The notes below the pieces were generated by a model. That model saw only the letters and a program-made list of their open reading frames with translations, made no database searches and was not told where the DNA came from. A DNA stretch of 64,000 nt. It comes from Betaproteobacteria bacterium (GTDB lineage Bacteria; Pseudomonadota; Gammaproteobacteria; Burkholderiales; Usitatibacteraceae). Both the position numbers and the translations under genes were made by a program. Where the stretch lies: assembly GCA_016708825.1 (NCBI GenBank), contig JADJEZ010000004.1, positions 124,001 through 188,000 on the forward strand. The letters are read 5' to 3'. This document shows, in pieces, positions 47,895-59,286 of the stretch (positions are counted from its first letter, which is position 1; every line of letters starts with the position of its first letter).

Positions 47895-49915
47895 TCACGC
47901 ACCGGGTGCGGATTCCCCGACCTTGAACTTGAAGGTGGCGCCGTGGCCGATACGCGACTCGGCCCAGATCCTGCCGCCGTGCTGCTCGAGGATGCGGCGC
48001 ACCACGGCGAGCCCGATGCCGGTGCCGGGGAACTCCGCGTCCTTGTGCGCGCGCTGGAAGGGCTCGAACAGGTGCGCGGCGTCGTCGGGGTTGAACCCCG
48101 CGCCATTGTCCGTGACCCGGAAGACGGTCTCGGCGGCCCGGCCCGCGCAATCGAAGGTGATTTCCGCATCGGGCACTGCCGCGGTGAACTTCCAGGCGTT
48201 CGAGAGCAGGTTCTGCATCACGCTCCTCAGCAGGGCCGTGTCCCCGACCGTCACGCAGCCGTCGGCCACGTGCCAGCGGACCTTGCGGGAGGCGTCGGTT
48301 TCCTCGAGCGCGGCTACGATGTCGCGGGCTGCGGCGGACAGGTCGACGGGCACCCGGGAGAGCTTGTGCGTCGAGAGCCGCGCGAGAAGCAGGAGGCTGT
48401 CGATCAGCTCGGACATGTGCTGGCTTGCCTCGCGAACCTTGGCGAGGTTGCGCATCGCGGAGGCGTCCAGGCGGGATTTCTGTTCCTCCTCGAGGATAGC
48501 GCTGTGGCCGTTGATCGCCCGCAGGGGCGCGCGCAGATCGTGGGAGACGGCATAGCTGAACGAGGCGAGGTCGGCATTCGCGGCCTCCAGCGCGCGCGTT
48601 CTCGCCGACACGCGCTCCTCGAGATGGCGATTGGCTTCCTCGAGTTCCCGGGTCGCCGAGGCGAGCAGCTCGCGCATCCGGTCCTGGTCGCGCGCGAGGC
48701 GCCTGACTTCCTTCCAGGGGCTTTCGACCACGGGCCCTTCGGAGAAGTCCAGGGCGCCGATTTTCTCGCTCTGCTCCGCGAGCCGGTCGAGAGGCTCGAC
48801 GAAACGCTGCGCGAGGCGATGCGCGAATGCCGCGCCGGCCAGCGCGAAGACGAGACCCGTGGACGCGAGTGCGGCGAGGAGGAGGCTGCGCGGCGGCGCG
48901 AAGTCCGAGGACGGCGCGATGGTCGCGATGAGCGCGTGCCCGGGATGCAGCGGATAGCGCTCGATACGCCCCACCCAGTCCCGGCCTTCGCTTTCGAAAG
49001 CCACGTTGACGACGGGCTGGTCGGCGACATCGTGGAAGGCGGCCATCGCCTTCGAGATCGGCGAGATCCCCAGCCTGGCCACCGGCGCCAGGAGCAGGGA
49101 GGATATCCCGTCCTCGGGAAGCGCGGGGTGCAGGGGCGGGGCGAGCACGCGGCCGTCGCCGGTGAGCAGGGTGGCGAATCCGTTCGCGGACACGTGCACC
49201 GAGCGCGCGGTGAGCGACAGGTCCTTCAGCAGCACGTCGAAGGCGAGCACCTGCGTGCGGCCGTCGGACGAGCGCCACCGGACCGAAGCGGTGATGCCGG
49301 GCTCCTGGGTGGGGAAGAACCGGTAGGGTTGCGTCCAGTGCACGCGATCGCCCAGGTCCTTGGCCATGGCGCCCTGGAACCACGGGCGCTTGCGCGGGTC
49401 GTAGTCGCTCGGCTCGACGGCATCGCCGATGACCGTGGAGGAGGTGTCGCGGCGAATGCGCCGGATGCTCCCGGCGCCGACTTCGGATCGGTGAGCCGGT
49501 TCATCCAGGTGCCGTCCGCGAGCCCGAGCAGCAGGAATTCCCGTCCTGCCTCGTCGGCATAGAGCGCGGAGGAGACGGGCTGGCTGTGGGTCAGGTACGG
49601 CTGGAACCAGTCGTTGAAGCTGCGCAGGTTGTCGAGCGAGAACTGCCCGGCGAGGCCCCGTGCTCTCCCGACCCGCAGGTCCGACTCCACCTGGTGGAAG
49701 AGGGTGGACATGCGGTTGCGCGCGAGCGCGCCGGCGGTGGCGAGGTTCGTCTCGGCCTGGCGCGCGACCCAGGGGCCGAGGACGAACCCCTGCATCGCCA
49801 GGGCAAAGGCCACCAGCGCGCCCGCGACGAGCGCGGCCACGCGCCACGTGAGGCTCCTGCGGATGCTGCCGCCGCCCCGGAGCGCAGGCGATCCGGCGTC
49901 AGTCGGCGATGCCAA
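47895..49915 (-). CDS. membrane sensor histidine kinase, one frameshift
   Basis: About 673 residues. A first transmembrane helix (WRVAALVAGALVAFALAMQG) is followed by a periplasmic double-Cache-like sensor and a second helix (SLLLAALASTGLVFALAGAAF), then a coiled coil, HisKA (SYAVSHDLRAPLRAING, phospho-His) and an ATPase domain (LLSNAWKF, VTDNGAGFNPDDAAHLFEPF, GTGIGLAVVRRILEQHGG). The N-terminal part up to LTDPKS and the rest lie in different frames; one base is lost near 49480. The start is a TTG at 49915 overlapping purK. No response regulator is nearby, so the partner is unknown. Confidence 0.85.
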
Positions 49916-51029
49916 GGTCCCTCCGGATGTCGATGGCCACTTCCAGGGCCCGCTCGAGCGTGGCCTCGCAAATCGTCACGTGGCCCATCTTCCGGGCCGG
50001 GCGCGCCTCGCGCTTGCCGTAGAGGTGCAGGTGCGCCCCCGCGTGGCGAAGCACCGCCTCCCAGCGGGGCTCGCCCGCGGCCCAGATGTCGCCCAGCAGG
50101 TTCACCATCACCGCCGGCGTGTGCAGCGTGGGGTCGCCCAGCGGCAGCCCGCAGAGCACGCGCACCTGCTGCTCGAATTGCGAGGTGCGGCAGGCGTCGA
50201 TCGTGTAGTGGCCGCTGTTGTGCGGGCGGGGCGCGATCTCGTTCACCAGGAGGCGCCCGCCCACCACGAACATCTCGACCGCGAGCACGCCCACGTAGTC
50301 GAGGGCCCGCGCCAGGCGCGAGGCGAGTTCCGCCGCCTCGGAGGAGAGCGACTCCGGGATGCGCGCCGGAGCGATCGTGAGGTCGAGGATCCCGTGCGCG
50401 TGGCGGTTTTCCGCCACCGGGAACACGGCGATCTCGCCGTCGGCGGCCCGCGCGAGGATCACCGAGATCTCCCGGTCGAGCGCCAGGCGCTCCTCGAGCA
50501 CGCAGGGCGCCCGCTTCCACTCGGCGAACACGCGCGCGAGATCGGCGGGAGCGGCGACCTGCGCCTGGCCCTTGCCGTCGTAGCCGAAGCGCGCGGTCTT
50601 CAGGATCGCGGGCAGCTTCACGCGCGCGAGCGCGGGTTCGAAGTCGGCCTCCTCGCGCACGTCGGCCCAGGGACCCACCGGCAGCCCGTGGGAGGCGATG
50701 AACGCCTTCTCGCGGCTGCGGTCCTGGGCGATCGCCACGGCGTCGCCGCTGGGGCGCACCAGCGTCTTCTCGGCCAGCGTGAGCAGCGCCTCGGCGGGCG
50801 CGTTCTCGAACTCCGTCGTCACCGCCGCGCAGGTCTGGGCCAGTTCCGCGAGCGAGACCGGGTGCGTGTAGGCCGTGTTCAGGTGGCCGGTGGCGAATTC
50901 CGCCGCGGGGGAGAGGGGGTCGGGATCGAGGACGGTGACCCGGTAGCCGAGCGTGCGGGCCGCCACCGTGAACATCCGGCCCAGTTGCCCGCCACCCAGC
51001 AGGCCGAGGGTGGCGCCCGGGGCGATCAC
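49899..51029 (-). CDS. purK: N5-carboxyaminoimidazole ribonucleotide synthase
   Basis: A 376-residue ATP-grasp enzyme that carboxylates AIR in purine synthesis. It has LGLLGGGQLGRMFTVAARTL, VTTEFENAPAEAL, KTARFGYDGKGQ, ALDREISVILAR and NEIAPRPHNSGHYTIDAC. Its GTG at 51029 overlaps the purE TGA, the usual purEK pair. Confidence 0.95.
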   Translation of the reverse strand: MIAPGATLGLLGGGQLGRMFTVAARTLGYRVTVLDPDPLSPAAEFATGHLNTAYTHPVSLAELAQTCAAVTTEFENAPAEALLTLAEKTLVRPSGDAVAIAQDRSREKAFIASHGLPVGPWADVREEADFEPALARVKLPAILKTARFGYDGKGQAQVAAPADLARVFAEWKRAPCVLEERLALDREISVILARAADGEIAVFPVAENRHAHGILDLTIAPARIPESLSSEAAELASRLARALDYVGVLAVEMFVVGGRLLVNEIAPRPHNSGHYTIDACRTSQFEQQVRVLCGLPLGDPTLHTPAVMVNLLGDIWAAGEPRWEAVLRHAGAHLHLYGKREARPARKMGHVTICEATLERALEVAIDIRRDLGIAD

Positions 51030-51526
51030 AGGACGTCGGGTAGCTGCATGGCCGTGACCATGTCCCGGAGCTGCTCGCGGTAGTCGGCGAGCTTTCCCGC
51101 CAGCGCCGCGTCGGTTGCGGCGAGGAGGCTCACCGCGAAGAGGCCGGCGTTGGCCGCGCCCGCCTCGCCGATGGCGAAGGTGGCGACCGGGATGCCCTTG
51201 GGCATCTGCACGATGGAATAGAGCGAGTCCTGCCCCGCCAGGTGCTTCGACGGCACCGGCACGCCCAGCACCGGGAGCGTGGTCTTCGAGGCGATCATGC
51301 CCGGCAGGTGGGCCGCACCTCCCGCGCCCGCGACGATGCAGCGCAGCCCCCTGTCCCGGGCGCCCCGCGCGTACTCGAACATCGCGTCCGGCGTGCGGTG
51401 CGCCGAGACGACCCTGTGCTCGAAGGGCACGCCGAAGTCCTTGAGCACCTTCGCCGCGTGCTGCATCACCTCCCAGTCGCTCTGGGAACCCATCACCACG
51501 CCGACGACCGGGGCGTCCATGCTCAT
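51026..51526 (-). CDS. purE: N5-carboxyaminoimidazole ribonucleotide mutase
   Basis: A 166-residue class I PurE: VGVVMGSQSDWEVMQHAAKV, EHRVVSAHRTPDAMFEYA with the catalytic His, AGAGGAAHLPGMIA, and GVPVPSKHLAGQDSLYSIVQ. It converts N5-CAIR to CAIR with purK. It begins 4 bp after the Ara4N operon dehydrogenase ends, so it may ride on that transcript. Confidence 0.96.
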   Translation of the reverse strand: MSMDAPVVGVVMGSQSDWEVMQHAAKVLKDFGVPFEHRVVSAHRTPDAMFEYARGARDRGLRCIVAGAGGAAHLPGMIASKTTLPVLGVPVPSKHLAGQDSLYSIVQMPKGIPVATFAIGEAGAANAGLFAVSLLAATDAALAGKLADYREQLRDMVTAMQLPDVL

Positions 51527-51530
51527 CTCC

Positions 51531-52577
51531 TCACGACGCGAGCGCCCGTGCGTCCTCGATGGACGCGCGGTAGGAATCGAAGATGCGCGCGAGTGCCGTG
51601 GCCATGTCGACCTTCGGCGCCCATCCCAGGTCCTGCATGGTGTTGTCGATCCTGGGCACGCGGTTCTGCACGTCCTGGTATCCCTTGCCGTAGTACTCGC
51701 CGGAACTCACCTCGACCAGCTTCACCTTCGCCGCGTTGTCGCGGTATTCCGGGTAGGTGGCGGCGAGATCCAGCATCATCGTGGCGAGCTCCCGCACCGA
51801 GTAGTTGTTGGCGGGGTTGCCGATGTTGTAGATGCGCCCCGAGGCCACGCCGCCCGGGTTCTCGACGATGCGCATCAGCGCAGCGATCCCGTCGTCGATG
51901 TAGGTGAAAGCCCGCTTCTGCGAGCCGCCGTCGACCAGCTTGATCGGCTCCCCGCGCACGATGTGGCCGAGGAACTGCGTGATCACGCGCGAGGACCCCT
52001 CCTTGGCGGTGTGAATGGAGTCCAGGCCCGCGCCGATCCAGTTGAAGGGGCGGAAGAGCGTGAAATCGAGGCTGCCCATGGAGCCGTAGGCCCAGATCAC
52101 GCGGTCCATGAGCTGCTTGGAGCACGAGTAGATCCAGCGCTGCTTGTCGATCGGGCCCAGCACCAGCTCCGAGGCGTAGGGGTCGAACTGCTCGTCGCGG
52201 CACATCCCGTAGACCTCGGAGGTCGAGGGGAAGAGGATGCGCTTGCCGTACTTCACGCAGGATCGCACGATCGGCAGGTTCGCCTCGAAGTCCAGCTCGA
52301 AGACCTTGAGGGGCTCCCGCACGTAGGTCGCGGGCGTGGCGATCGCCACCAGCGGCAGGATCACGTCGCACTTGCGGATGTGGTACTCGATCCACTCGCG
52401 GTTGATCGTGATGTCGCCTTCGAAGAAGTGGAAGCGCGGGTGGGCAAGCAGGTCCGCGACGCGGTCCGATCCCATGTCCATGCCGTACACGTCCCAGTCG
52501 GTGTCGGCGAGGATCCGCTGGGAGAGGTGGTGGCCGATGAAGCCGTTCACGCCGAGGATGCAGATGCGCTTGCCCAT
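51531..52577 (-). CDS. UDP-glucuronate decarboxylase-type dehydrogenase (ArnA C-terminal half as a separate protein)
   Basis: A 348-residue SDR enzyme: ICILGVNGFIGHHLSQRIL, FEGDITINREWIEYHIRKCD, LPLVAIATPATYVREPL, and PSTSEVYGMC with YSCSKQLMDRVIWAYG giving Ser-Tyr-Lys. RPFNWIGAGLDSI and SQKRAFTYIDDGI complete the site. These features match the C-terminal half of ArnA, which oxidises and decarboxylates UDP-glucuronate to UDP-4-keto-arabinose. In E. coli it is fused to the formyltransferase; here they are adjacent separate genes, 45 bp apart. Confidence 0.9.
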   Translation of the reverse strand: MGKRICILGVNGFIGHHLSQRILADTDWDVYGMDMGSDRVADLLAHPRFHFFEGDITINREWIEYHIRKCDVILPLVAIATPATYVREPLKVFELDFEANLPIVRSCVKYGKRILFPSTSEVYGMCRDEQFDPYASELVLGPIDKQRWIYSCSKQLMDRVIWAYGSMGSLDFTLFRPFNWIGAGLDSIHTAKEGSSRVITQFLGHIVRGEPIKLVDGGSQKRAFTYIDDGIAALMRIVENPGGVASGRIYNIGNPANNYSVRELATMMLDLAATYPEYRDNAAKVKLVEVSSGEYYGKGYQDVQNRVPRIDNTMQDLGWAPKVDMATALARIFDSYRASIEDARALAS

Positions 52578-52621
52578 GGTGTCCAGGTCGTAGATGCGAT
52601 GGCCGGGGCGGCGGGTGCGCC

Positions 52622-53568
52622 TCAGCCGGAGGTGAATTGTCCCATGCCGTCCCCGCCGGGGGCAAAACGCGCGGCGAGCGCTGCCCCGGAGAGGATTCCG
52701 GCGCCCTCGAGGTCGATTTCGCGCAGTTCCAGCCAGCGTCCGTCGCCGCAGCAGGCCCAGGTCTTGCCTCCGTCCGAGGCGAGCGTGCCCGGCGGGCCCG
52801 GCGGGATCGCCGGCGGCTCCGACCACCAGGTGCGCAGCACCCGCGCGCGATGGGGCCCGAGCCGGGTGAAGGCGCCCGGATAGGGCGGCGCGACCGCCCG
52901 CACGAGGTCGTGGACCTCCCGCGCGCCCTTCGTCCAGTCGATGCGCCCGTCCTCGGGCCGGCGCCCGCCGAAGTAGCTTCCTTCGCGCAGTGCCTGCGGC
53001 CGGAGGGCTGCGGTGCCGGCGAGGAGCGCCGGAAGCGCGCGCTCGACGACCCGGCCCGCGGCGTGCGTCACGCGGTCGAAGACCTCGGCGGCCGTGTCGT
53101 TGTCGCCGATCGAAACGGCCTCCTGGCCGGCGATCCGTCCCGCGTCCGGCTTCTCCACCATCTCGTGGAGGGTGGCGCCGGTCTCGCGTTCGCCGTGGAG
53201 GACGGCCCAGTTGACCGGCGCGCGGCCGCGGTACTTCGGCAGGAGCGAGCCGTGGAGGTTGTACGCGCCGCGGCGGGCGGTGGCGAGCACGGCCGGGGAG
53301 AGCATCCGCCGGTAGTAGAAGGAGAACAGGAAGTCCGGGGCGATCGCCGCGAGGCGCGCGACGAACGCGTCCTCGTTCGGGTTTGCGGGGGTCTCGACGT
53401 CGAGACCCGCCTCCCGCGCGAGCCGCTCGACGCTCGCGAACCAGATGTTCTCGCCCGGATCGTCGCGGTGGGTGACGACGAGCGGCACGCGCACGCCGTG
53501 GCGAGCAGGACGGAAAGGCAGCGGCAGCCCACGTCGTGGTAGGCGAAGACGACGGCGGTGGCGCTCAC
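52622..53568 (-). CDS. formyltransferase (ArnA N-terminal half as a separate protein), frameshifted
   Basis: About 315 residues of the methionyl-tRNA formyltransferase fold. A GTG overlapping the arnC stop opens VSATAVVFAYHDVGCRCL; one base is missing near 53505, after which HGVRVPLVVTHRDDPGENIW continues. The formyl-THF site reads NLHGSLLPKYRGRAPVNWAV (catalytic His) with Asp in SIGDNDTAAEVFD. It matches ArnA formylation of UDP-Ara4N rather than Fmt, given the operon partners. A C-terminal OB-like domain (LREIDLEGAG) is retained. Confidence 0.85.
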
Positions 53569-54513
53569 GCGTCGCGTTTCTCGAGGATGGCCTGGATGAG
53601 GTATCGCGGCCGCTCGCGGACCTGCTGGTAGATGCGCCCGACGTACTCGCCGACGAGGCCCAGCCCGAAGAGCACGACTCCCACGAGGAAGAAGGCGAGG
53701 ATGTCCCGGTCCCAGATCACCCACAGGCCGTCGCCGTCGCCCGCGAGGATGCGCTTGGCGATCACCACGAAGTAGGAGACGAGGGACACGATAGACACGG
53801 CGATGCCGAAGAGCGAGAAGAGCTGCAGCGGCACGACGGAGAAGCCGGTGACCAGGTCGAAGTTCAGGCGGATCAGCTTGTAGAGCGAGTACTTCGACTC
53901 GCCGGCCGCGCGCTCCTCGTGGGCAACCTCCACCTCCGTGGGGTTCTGGGCGAACGAATAGCCGAGCGCCGGGATATAGGTGCTCACCTCGCGCGAGGAG
54001 CGGATCGCGTCCACGATGTTGCGGTCGTAGGCGCGCATCATGCAGCCCTGGTCGGTCATGCGGATGCGGGTCAGGCGCTCGCGCAGCCCGTTCATCGCCC
54101 GCGAGGCCCAGCGGCGCCACGCGGCGTCCCGGCGCTTCAGGCGTATCGAGCCCACGTAGTCGTGGCCCTCGTCCATCTTCGCGAGGAGCTTGCCGATCTC
54201 CTCCGGGGGGTTCTGGAGATCCGCGTCGAGGGTCACCACCCGCTCGCCGCGGCAGAGCTCGAAGCCGGCCATGATCGCCATGTGCTGGCCGAAGTTGCCG
54301 TTGAAGAGCACCACGCGCGTGACGTCGGGGCGCTCCTGGAACTGCGTCGCGCAGGAGGGCGGCGGAGCGGTCGCGGCTGCCGTCGTTCACGAAGACGACC
54401 TCGTAGCTGCGGTCCAGGGCGTCGAGCGCGGGGTAGAGGCGCGCGAAGAGGGTCGGCAGCACTTCCTCCTCGTTGAAGACGGGGATGATGACGGAGACGG
54501 ACGGCACGGCCAT
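53565..54513 (-). CDS. arnC: undecaprenyl-phosphate 4-deoxy-4-formamido-L-arabinose transferase, frameshifted
   Basis: A polyprenol GT2 enzyme that loads formyl-Ara4N onto undecaprenyl phosphate. The N-terminal part reads PSVSVIIPVFNEEEVLPTL and VFVNDGSRDRSAALLRDA. One extra base near 54340 shifts the frame; then VVLFNGNFGQHMAIMAGF and TLDADLQNPPEEIGKLLAKM follow, with MTDQGCMMRAYDRNIVDAI. Two C-terminal transmembrane helices (LFGIAVSIVSLVSYFVV and FFLVGVVLFGLGLVGEYV) end in QVRERPRYLIQ. Length and domain order match ArnC. Confidence 0.9.
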
Positions 54514-54518
54514 GACGC

Positions 54519-55655
54519 TCACGCCGCCCGCGACCGCAGGACGCGGCCGAGACTCGTGCACACGCGGTCCACGTCGGTCTCGGTCATCTCGGGAAAGAGG
54601 GGAAGGGTCACCGTCTCGCGGCCGATGCGCTCGGCGACGGGAAACCGGCCTTCGCGCCAGCCCTTCGCACGATAGAGGGAAGTCAGGTGGATCGCCTCGT
54701 AGGAGATGCCGATGCCGATGCCCTCGCGCTGCATGGCGTCGATGAACTGCTTGCGGGAAAGCGCGATGTCGGCGAGCGGCAGCAGGACCGTGAACAGGTT
54801 CCAGCTGTGGCCGGGGTTCGTGCGGGGCGGAAGGCGCTCGGGCGTGACCAGGTCGTCGCCGGAGAGCGCGTCGAAATAGGCCATGGCGAGGCGCTCGCGC
54901 GCGCGGCACCACTCGCCCAGGCGGGCGAGTTGCGCGAGCCCGAGGCGGGCCGAGACGTCCGACAGGTTGTACTTCCCGCCGGCCGCCTCGAGGTCGCGCG
55001 TGCCGTCGGGCAGGCGCACGATGCCGTGGAAGCGCAGCCGCTCCACGCGCCCGGCTTCGTCCGCATCGTTCATCACGAGGGCGCCGCCCTCGATGGTGGT
55101 CATGTTCTTGTTCGGGTGGAAGCTGAAGGAGACCAGGTCGCCCGTGGCGCCCACGGGCCGCCCTCCCGCGACGGACCCGATGGCGAGTGCGGCGTCCTCG
55201 AGGACGCGCACGCCGTGCCGCGCGCGGAACGCCGCGAGCGCCGCCGGGTCGAGCGGGGCGTTGTAGTGGACCGGCAGCAGCGCCTTCGTGCGCGGCGTCA
55301 CGGCTGCTGCGGCCTGGTCGAGATCGAGGTTGCGCGTGGCGAGGTCGACGTCCACGAAGACCGCCCGCGCGCCGGCGCGCTCGATCACGTTCGCCGAGGC
55401 GAAGAAGCTCTGCGCGGGAGTGACGACCTCGTCGCCCGCGCCGATGCCGAGGAGTTCCAGGGCCACCGCCATCGCCCCGGTGGCGGAGGTGAAGCTGCGC
55501 ACGGGCCGCCCGCCCACCGCGGCCGAGAGCGCGGCCTCGAAGGCCGCGACCTGCGGGCCGCTCGCGATCCAGCGGCTGCGCAGCGTGTCGGCCACGGCGG
55601 CCACCATCGCCTCGTCGATCGTGGGCCGCGCGAAGGGCAGCACGTCCGCGCTCAC
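54519..55655 (-). CDS. arnB: UDP-4-amino-4-deoxy-L-arabinose--oxoglutarate aminotransferase
   Basis: A 378-residue DegT/DnrJ/EryC1 sugar aminotransferase: LPFARPTIDEAMVAAVADTL, FTSATGAMAVALELLGIG, VHYNAPLDPAAL, VLEDAALAIGS, FSFHPNKNMTTIEGGALV with the PLP lysine, and GGKYNLSDVSARLGLAQL. It transfers an amino group from glutamate to UDP-4-keto-arabinose. Start GTG 55655 overlaps the SMR gene stop. Substrate is assigned from the operon; the family also makes other amino sugars. Confidence 0.9.
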   Translation of the reverse strand: MSADVLPFARPTIDEAMVAAVADTLRSRWIASGPQVAAFEAALSAAVGGRPVRSFTSATGAMAVALELLGIGAGDEVVTPAQSFFASANVIERAGARAVFVDVDLATRNLDLDQAAAAVTPRTKALLPVHYNAPLDPAALAAFRARHGVRVLEDAALAIGSVAGGRPVGATGDLVSFSFHPNKNMTTIEGGALVMNDADEAGRVERLRFHGIVRLPDGTRDLEAAGGKYNLSDVSARLGLAQLARLGEWCRARERLAMAYFDALSGDDLVTPERLPPRTNPGHSWNLFTVLLPLADIALSRKQFIDAMQREGIGIGISYEAIHLTSLYRAKGWREGRFPVAERIGRETVTLPLFPEMTETDVDRVCTSLGRVLRSRAA

Positions 55656-56019
55656 GAACGCGCCACGAGCCACACGCCCACCACGATGAAGCCGATGCCG
55701 ACCAGCTTCTGCGCCGCGAGGGATTCGCCGAACAGCATCCACGCGGCCACGGCGTTGACGACGTAGCCGATCGAGAGCATCGGGTAGGCCACCGAGACCG
55801 GCACGCGCGACAGCGCCAGGATCCAGACCACGAGGCTCACGGCGTAGCAGGCCATGCCGCCCAGCACGAAGGGGCTCGCCGCCACCTTGAGCCCCACGGG
55901 AACGACGTTGTCCAGCGTGAAGGCGAATTCCCCGATGCGGTTCGTCCCGGCCTTGAGCAGGAGCTGCGCGGCCGCGTTCAGCAGCACGCCGGCGAGCACG
56001 AGCGCGAGGGCGACGGCGT

Positions 56020-56023
<4 letters not shown>
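55652..56023 (-). CDS. SMR/EamA-type small membrane protein, candidate Ara4N-lipid flippase
   Basis: A 123-residue protein with four transmembrane helices, resembling ArnE/ArnF and EmrE: LALVLAGVLLNAAAQLLLKAG at the first helix and VPVSVAYPMLSIGYVVNAVA, a motif shared by ArnE/F, then LAAQKLVGIGFIVVGVWLV. In E. coli ArnE and ArnF together flip undecaprenyl-phosphate-Ara4N; here only one gene is seen, so a homodimer is possible. It is sandwiched between arnT and arnB with overlapping stops and starts. Confidence 0.82.
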
Positions 56024-57648
<1,625 letters not shown>

Positions 57649-57652
<4 letters not shown>

Positions 57653-58212
57653 GGGCCGGCCTTCGCGTCCAGGAGCACGATCACTGCGCCGCTGCCGCCG
57701 TGGGTAGGGGGCGGCTCGCAGTAGGCGAGCACCTCCGACTTGCGCGCGAGGAGCTTCCTGATGCGGCCCTTCAGCACCGGTTCCCTGTTGCGCGACCCCA
57801 GTCCCTTGCCGTGGATGACGCGCAGGCACCGGATCCCGCGCCGCACGCCTTCGGCGAGGAAGCGCGCCGTCGCAGCCGCGGCCTCGTCGCCGGTGAGGCC
57901 GTGCAGGTCGAGCTCGTCCTGCACGACCCAGTGCACGCGGCGCAGCTTGCGTAATACCTCGCGCGGCAGTCCCGGCCGCAGGTAGGCGTGGTCTTCCTCG
58001 ATCTCGATGTCGTCGGTGCCGCCGGCCAGGCGCGCGAGCTCCTCGAGCACCGCGCGCTCGTCCTCCAGGCGGTGCACCGGAATGGGCGGCGGCAGGGCGC
58101 CGGCGTGCGCGACTCGGTTGGCGGGGCGGGCGGGAGCGACGTCGCGCATCTCGCGGCGGAAGAGGTCGGCTTCGTCGTCCGGGACCGCGGAGCCCGGGGG
58201 CGCGCGCTTCAA
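57649..58212 (-). CDS. Smr-domain protein
   Basis: A 187-residue protein with a C-terminal Smr domain: DELDLHGLTGDEAAAATARF, CLRVIHGKGLGSRNREPVLK and HGGSGAVIVLLD. The conserved DLHG and HGKG motifs are present. Smr domains act as structure-specific nucleases or nucleic-acid binders. A TTG start at 58212 overlapping the trxB TGA is chosen because DEADLFRREMRDV before the Met at 58155 belongs to the family N-terminus. Confidence 0.85.
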
Positions 58213-59162
58213 GTAGCGAGGCTCTCCAGGTACTTGTCCGCGTCGAGCGCTGCCATGCAACCCGTGGCCGCGCTCGTCACCGCCTGGCGGTAGACGTGGT
58301 CCTGCACGTCGCCCGCGGCGAACACGCCCGGGATGCTGGTCGCCGTGGCGTTGCCCGCGAGCCCCGTGCGCGTGATGATGTAGCCGCCTTTCATGTCGAG
58401 CTGGCCCTCGAAGAGGTCGGTGTTGGGCTTGTGCCCGATGGCGATGAAGCAGCCGGAGAGCGCCAGGTCCCGGGTCTTGCCGTCGGCCACGCTCTTGATG
58501 CGCACGCCCGTCACGCCGCTCGCGTCTCCCAGGACCTCGTCCAGCGTGTGGTTCCACGCGATCGTGACCTTGCCCTCCTTTTCCCGGGCGAAGAGCTTGT
58601 CCTGCAGGATCTTCTCCGAGCGGAACTTGTCGCGGCGGTGGATCACGGTCACGTGGCGGGCGATGTTCGAGAGGTAGAGCGCCTCCTCCACCGCGGTGTT
58701 GCCGCCGCCGACCACGCACACGTCCTGACCCTTGTAGAAGAAGCCGTCGCAGGTGGCGCAGCCGGAGACGCCCTTGCCCATGAAGGCCTCCTCGGAGGGA
58801 AGTCCCAGGTACATCGCCGAGGCGCCGGTGGCGATGACCAGCGCGTCGCAGGTGTAGGTGCCCGAGTCGCCCACGAGCGTGATGGGCTTTTCGCGCAGCT
58901 TCGCGGTGTGGATGTGGTCGAAGACGATTTCCGTCTCGAAGCGCTCGGCGTGCTTCTGGAAGCGCTCCATCAGTTCCGGCCCCTGCACGCCGGCGTGGTC
59001 GGCGGGCCAGTTGTCCACGTCGGTGGTGGTCATGAGCTGCCCGCCCTGGGCGAGACCGGTGATGAGCACGGGATTCAGGTTGGCGCGGGCGGCGTAGACG
59101 GCGGCGGTATAGCCGGCCGGGCCGGAACCGAGGATGAGGAGGCGGCTGTGTCGGGTGGTCAT
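58209..59162 (-). CDS. trxB: thioredoxin reductase
   Basis: A 317-residue FAD/NADPH enzyme: RLLILGSGPAGYTAAVYAAR, GGQLMTTTDVDNWP, the redox-active GVSGCATCDGFFY, CVVGGGNTAVEEALYLS for NADPH, and GVFAAGDVQDHVYRQAVTSA. It reduces thioredoxin. All key residues are intact. It is the first gene of the long minus-strand run and diverges from the Crp/Fnr gene across 124 bp. Confidence 0.96.
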   Translation of the reverse strand: MTTRHSRLLILGSGPAGYTAAVYAARANLNPVLITGLAQGGQLMTTTDVDNWPADHAGVQGPELMERFQKHAERFETEIVFDHIHTAKLREKPITLVGDSGTYTCDALVIATGASAMYLGLPSEEAFMGKGVSGCATCDGFFYKGQDVCVVGGGNTAVEEALYLSNIARHVTVIHRRDKFRSEKILQDKLFAREKEGKVTIAWNHTLDEVLGDASGVTGVRIKSVADGKTRDLALSGCFIAIGHKPNTDLFEGQLDMKGGYIITRTGLAGNATATSIPGVFAAGDVQDHVYRQAVTSAATGCMAALDADKYLESLAT

Positions 59163-59249
59163 GGGAGGATTGCGGCGATGACGGGCGCGCGATTCGCGCG
59201 CCACGGGAACCGGCATTATCCCACCACCGCGTCCGTTGAGATCAAACAA

Positions 59250-59277
59250 TTGACAGATAAGGACTTTTGGCTATAGT
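59250..59277 (+). promoter_or_regulatory. strong sigma-70 promoter for the Crp/Fnr gene
   Basis: TTGACA, 16 bp spacer, TATAGT. The -10 box ends only 9 bp before the ATG at 59287, so a normal start site would leave a leader of about 3 nt. TTGAGATCAAACAA (59236-59249), a TTG-N8-CAA match, overlaps its upstream edge. Confidence 0.7.
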
Positions 59278-59286
59278 GAACCGACC

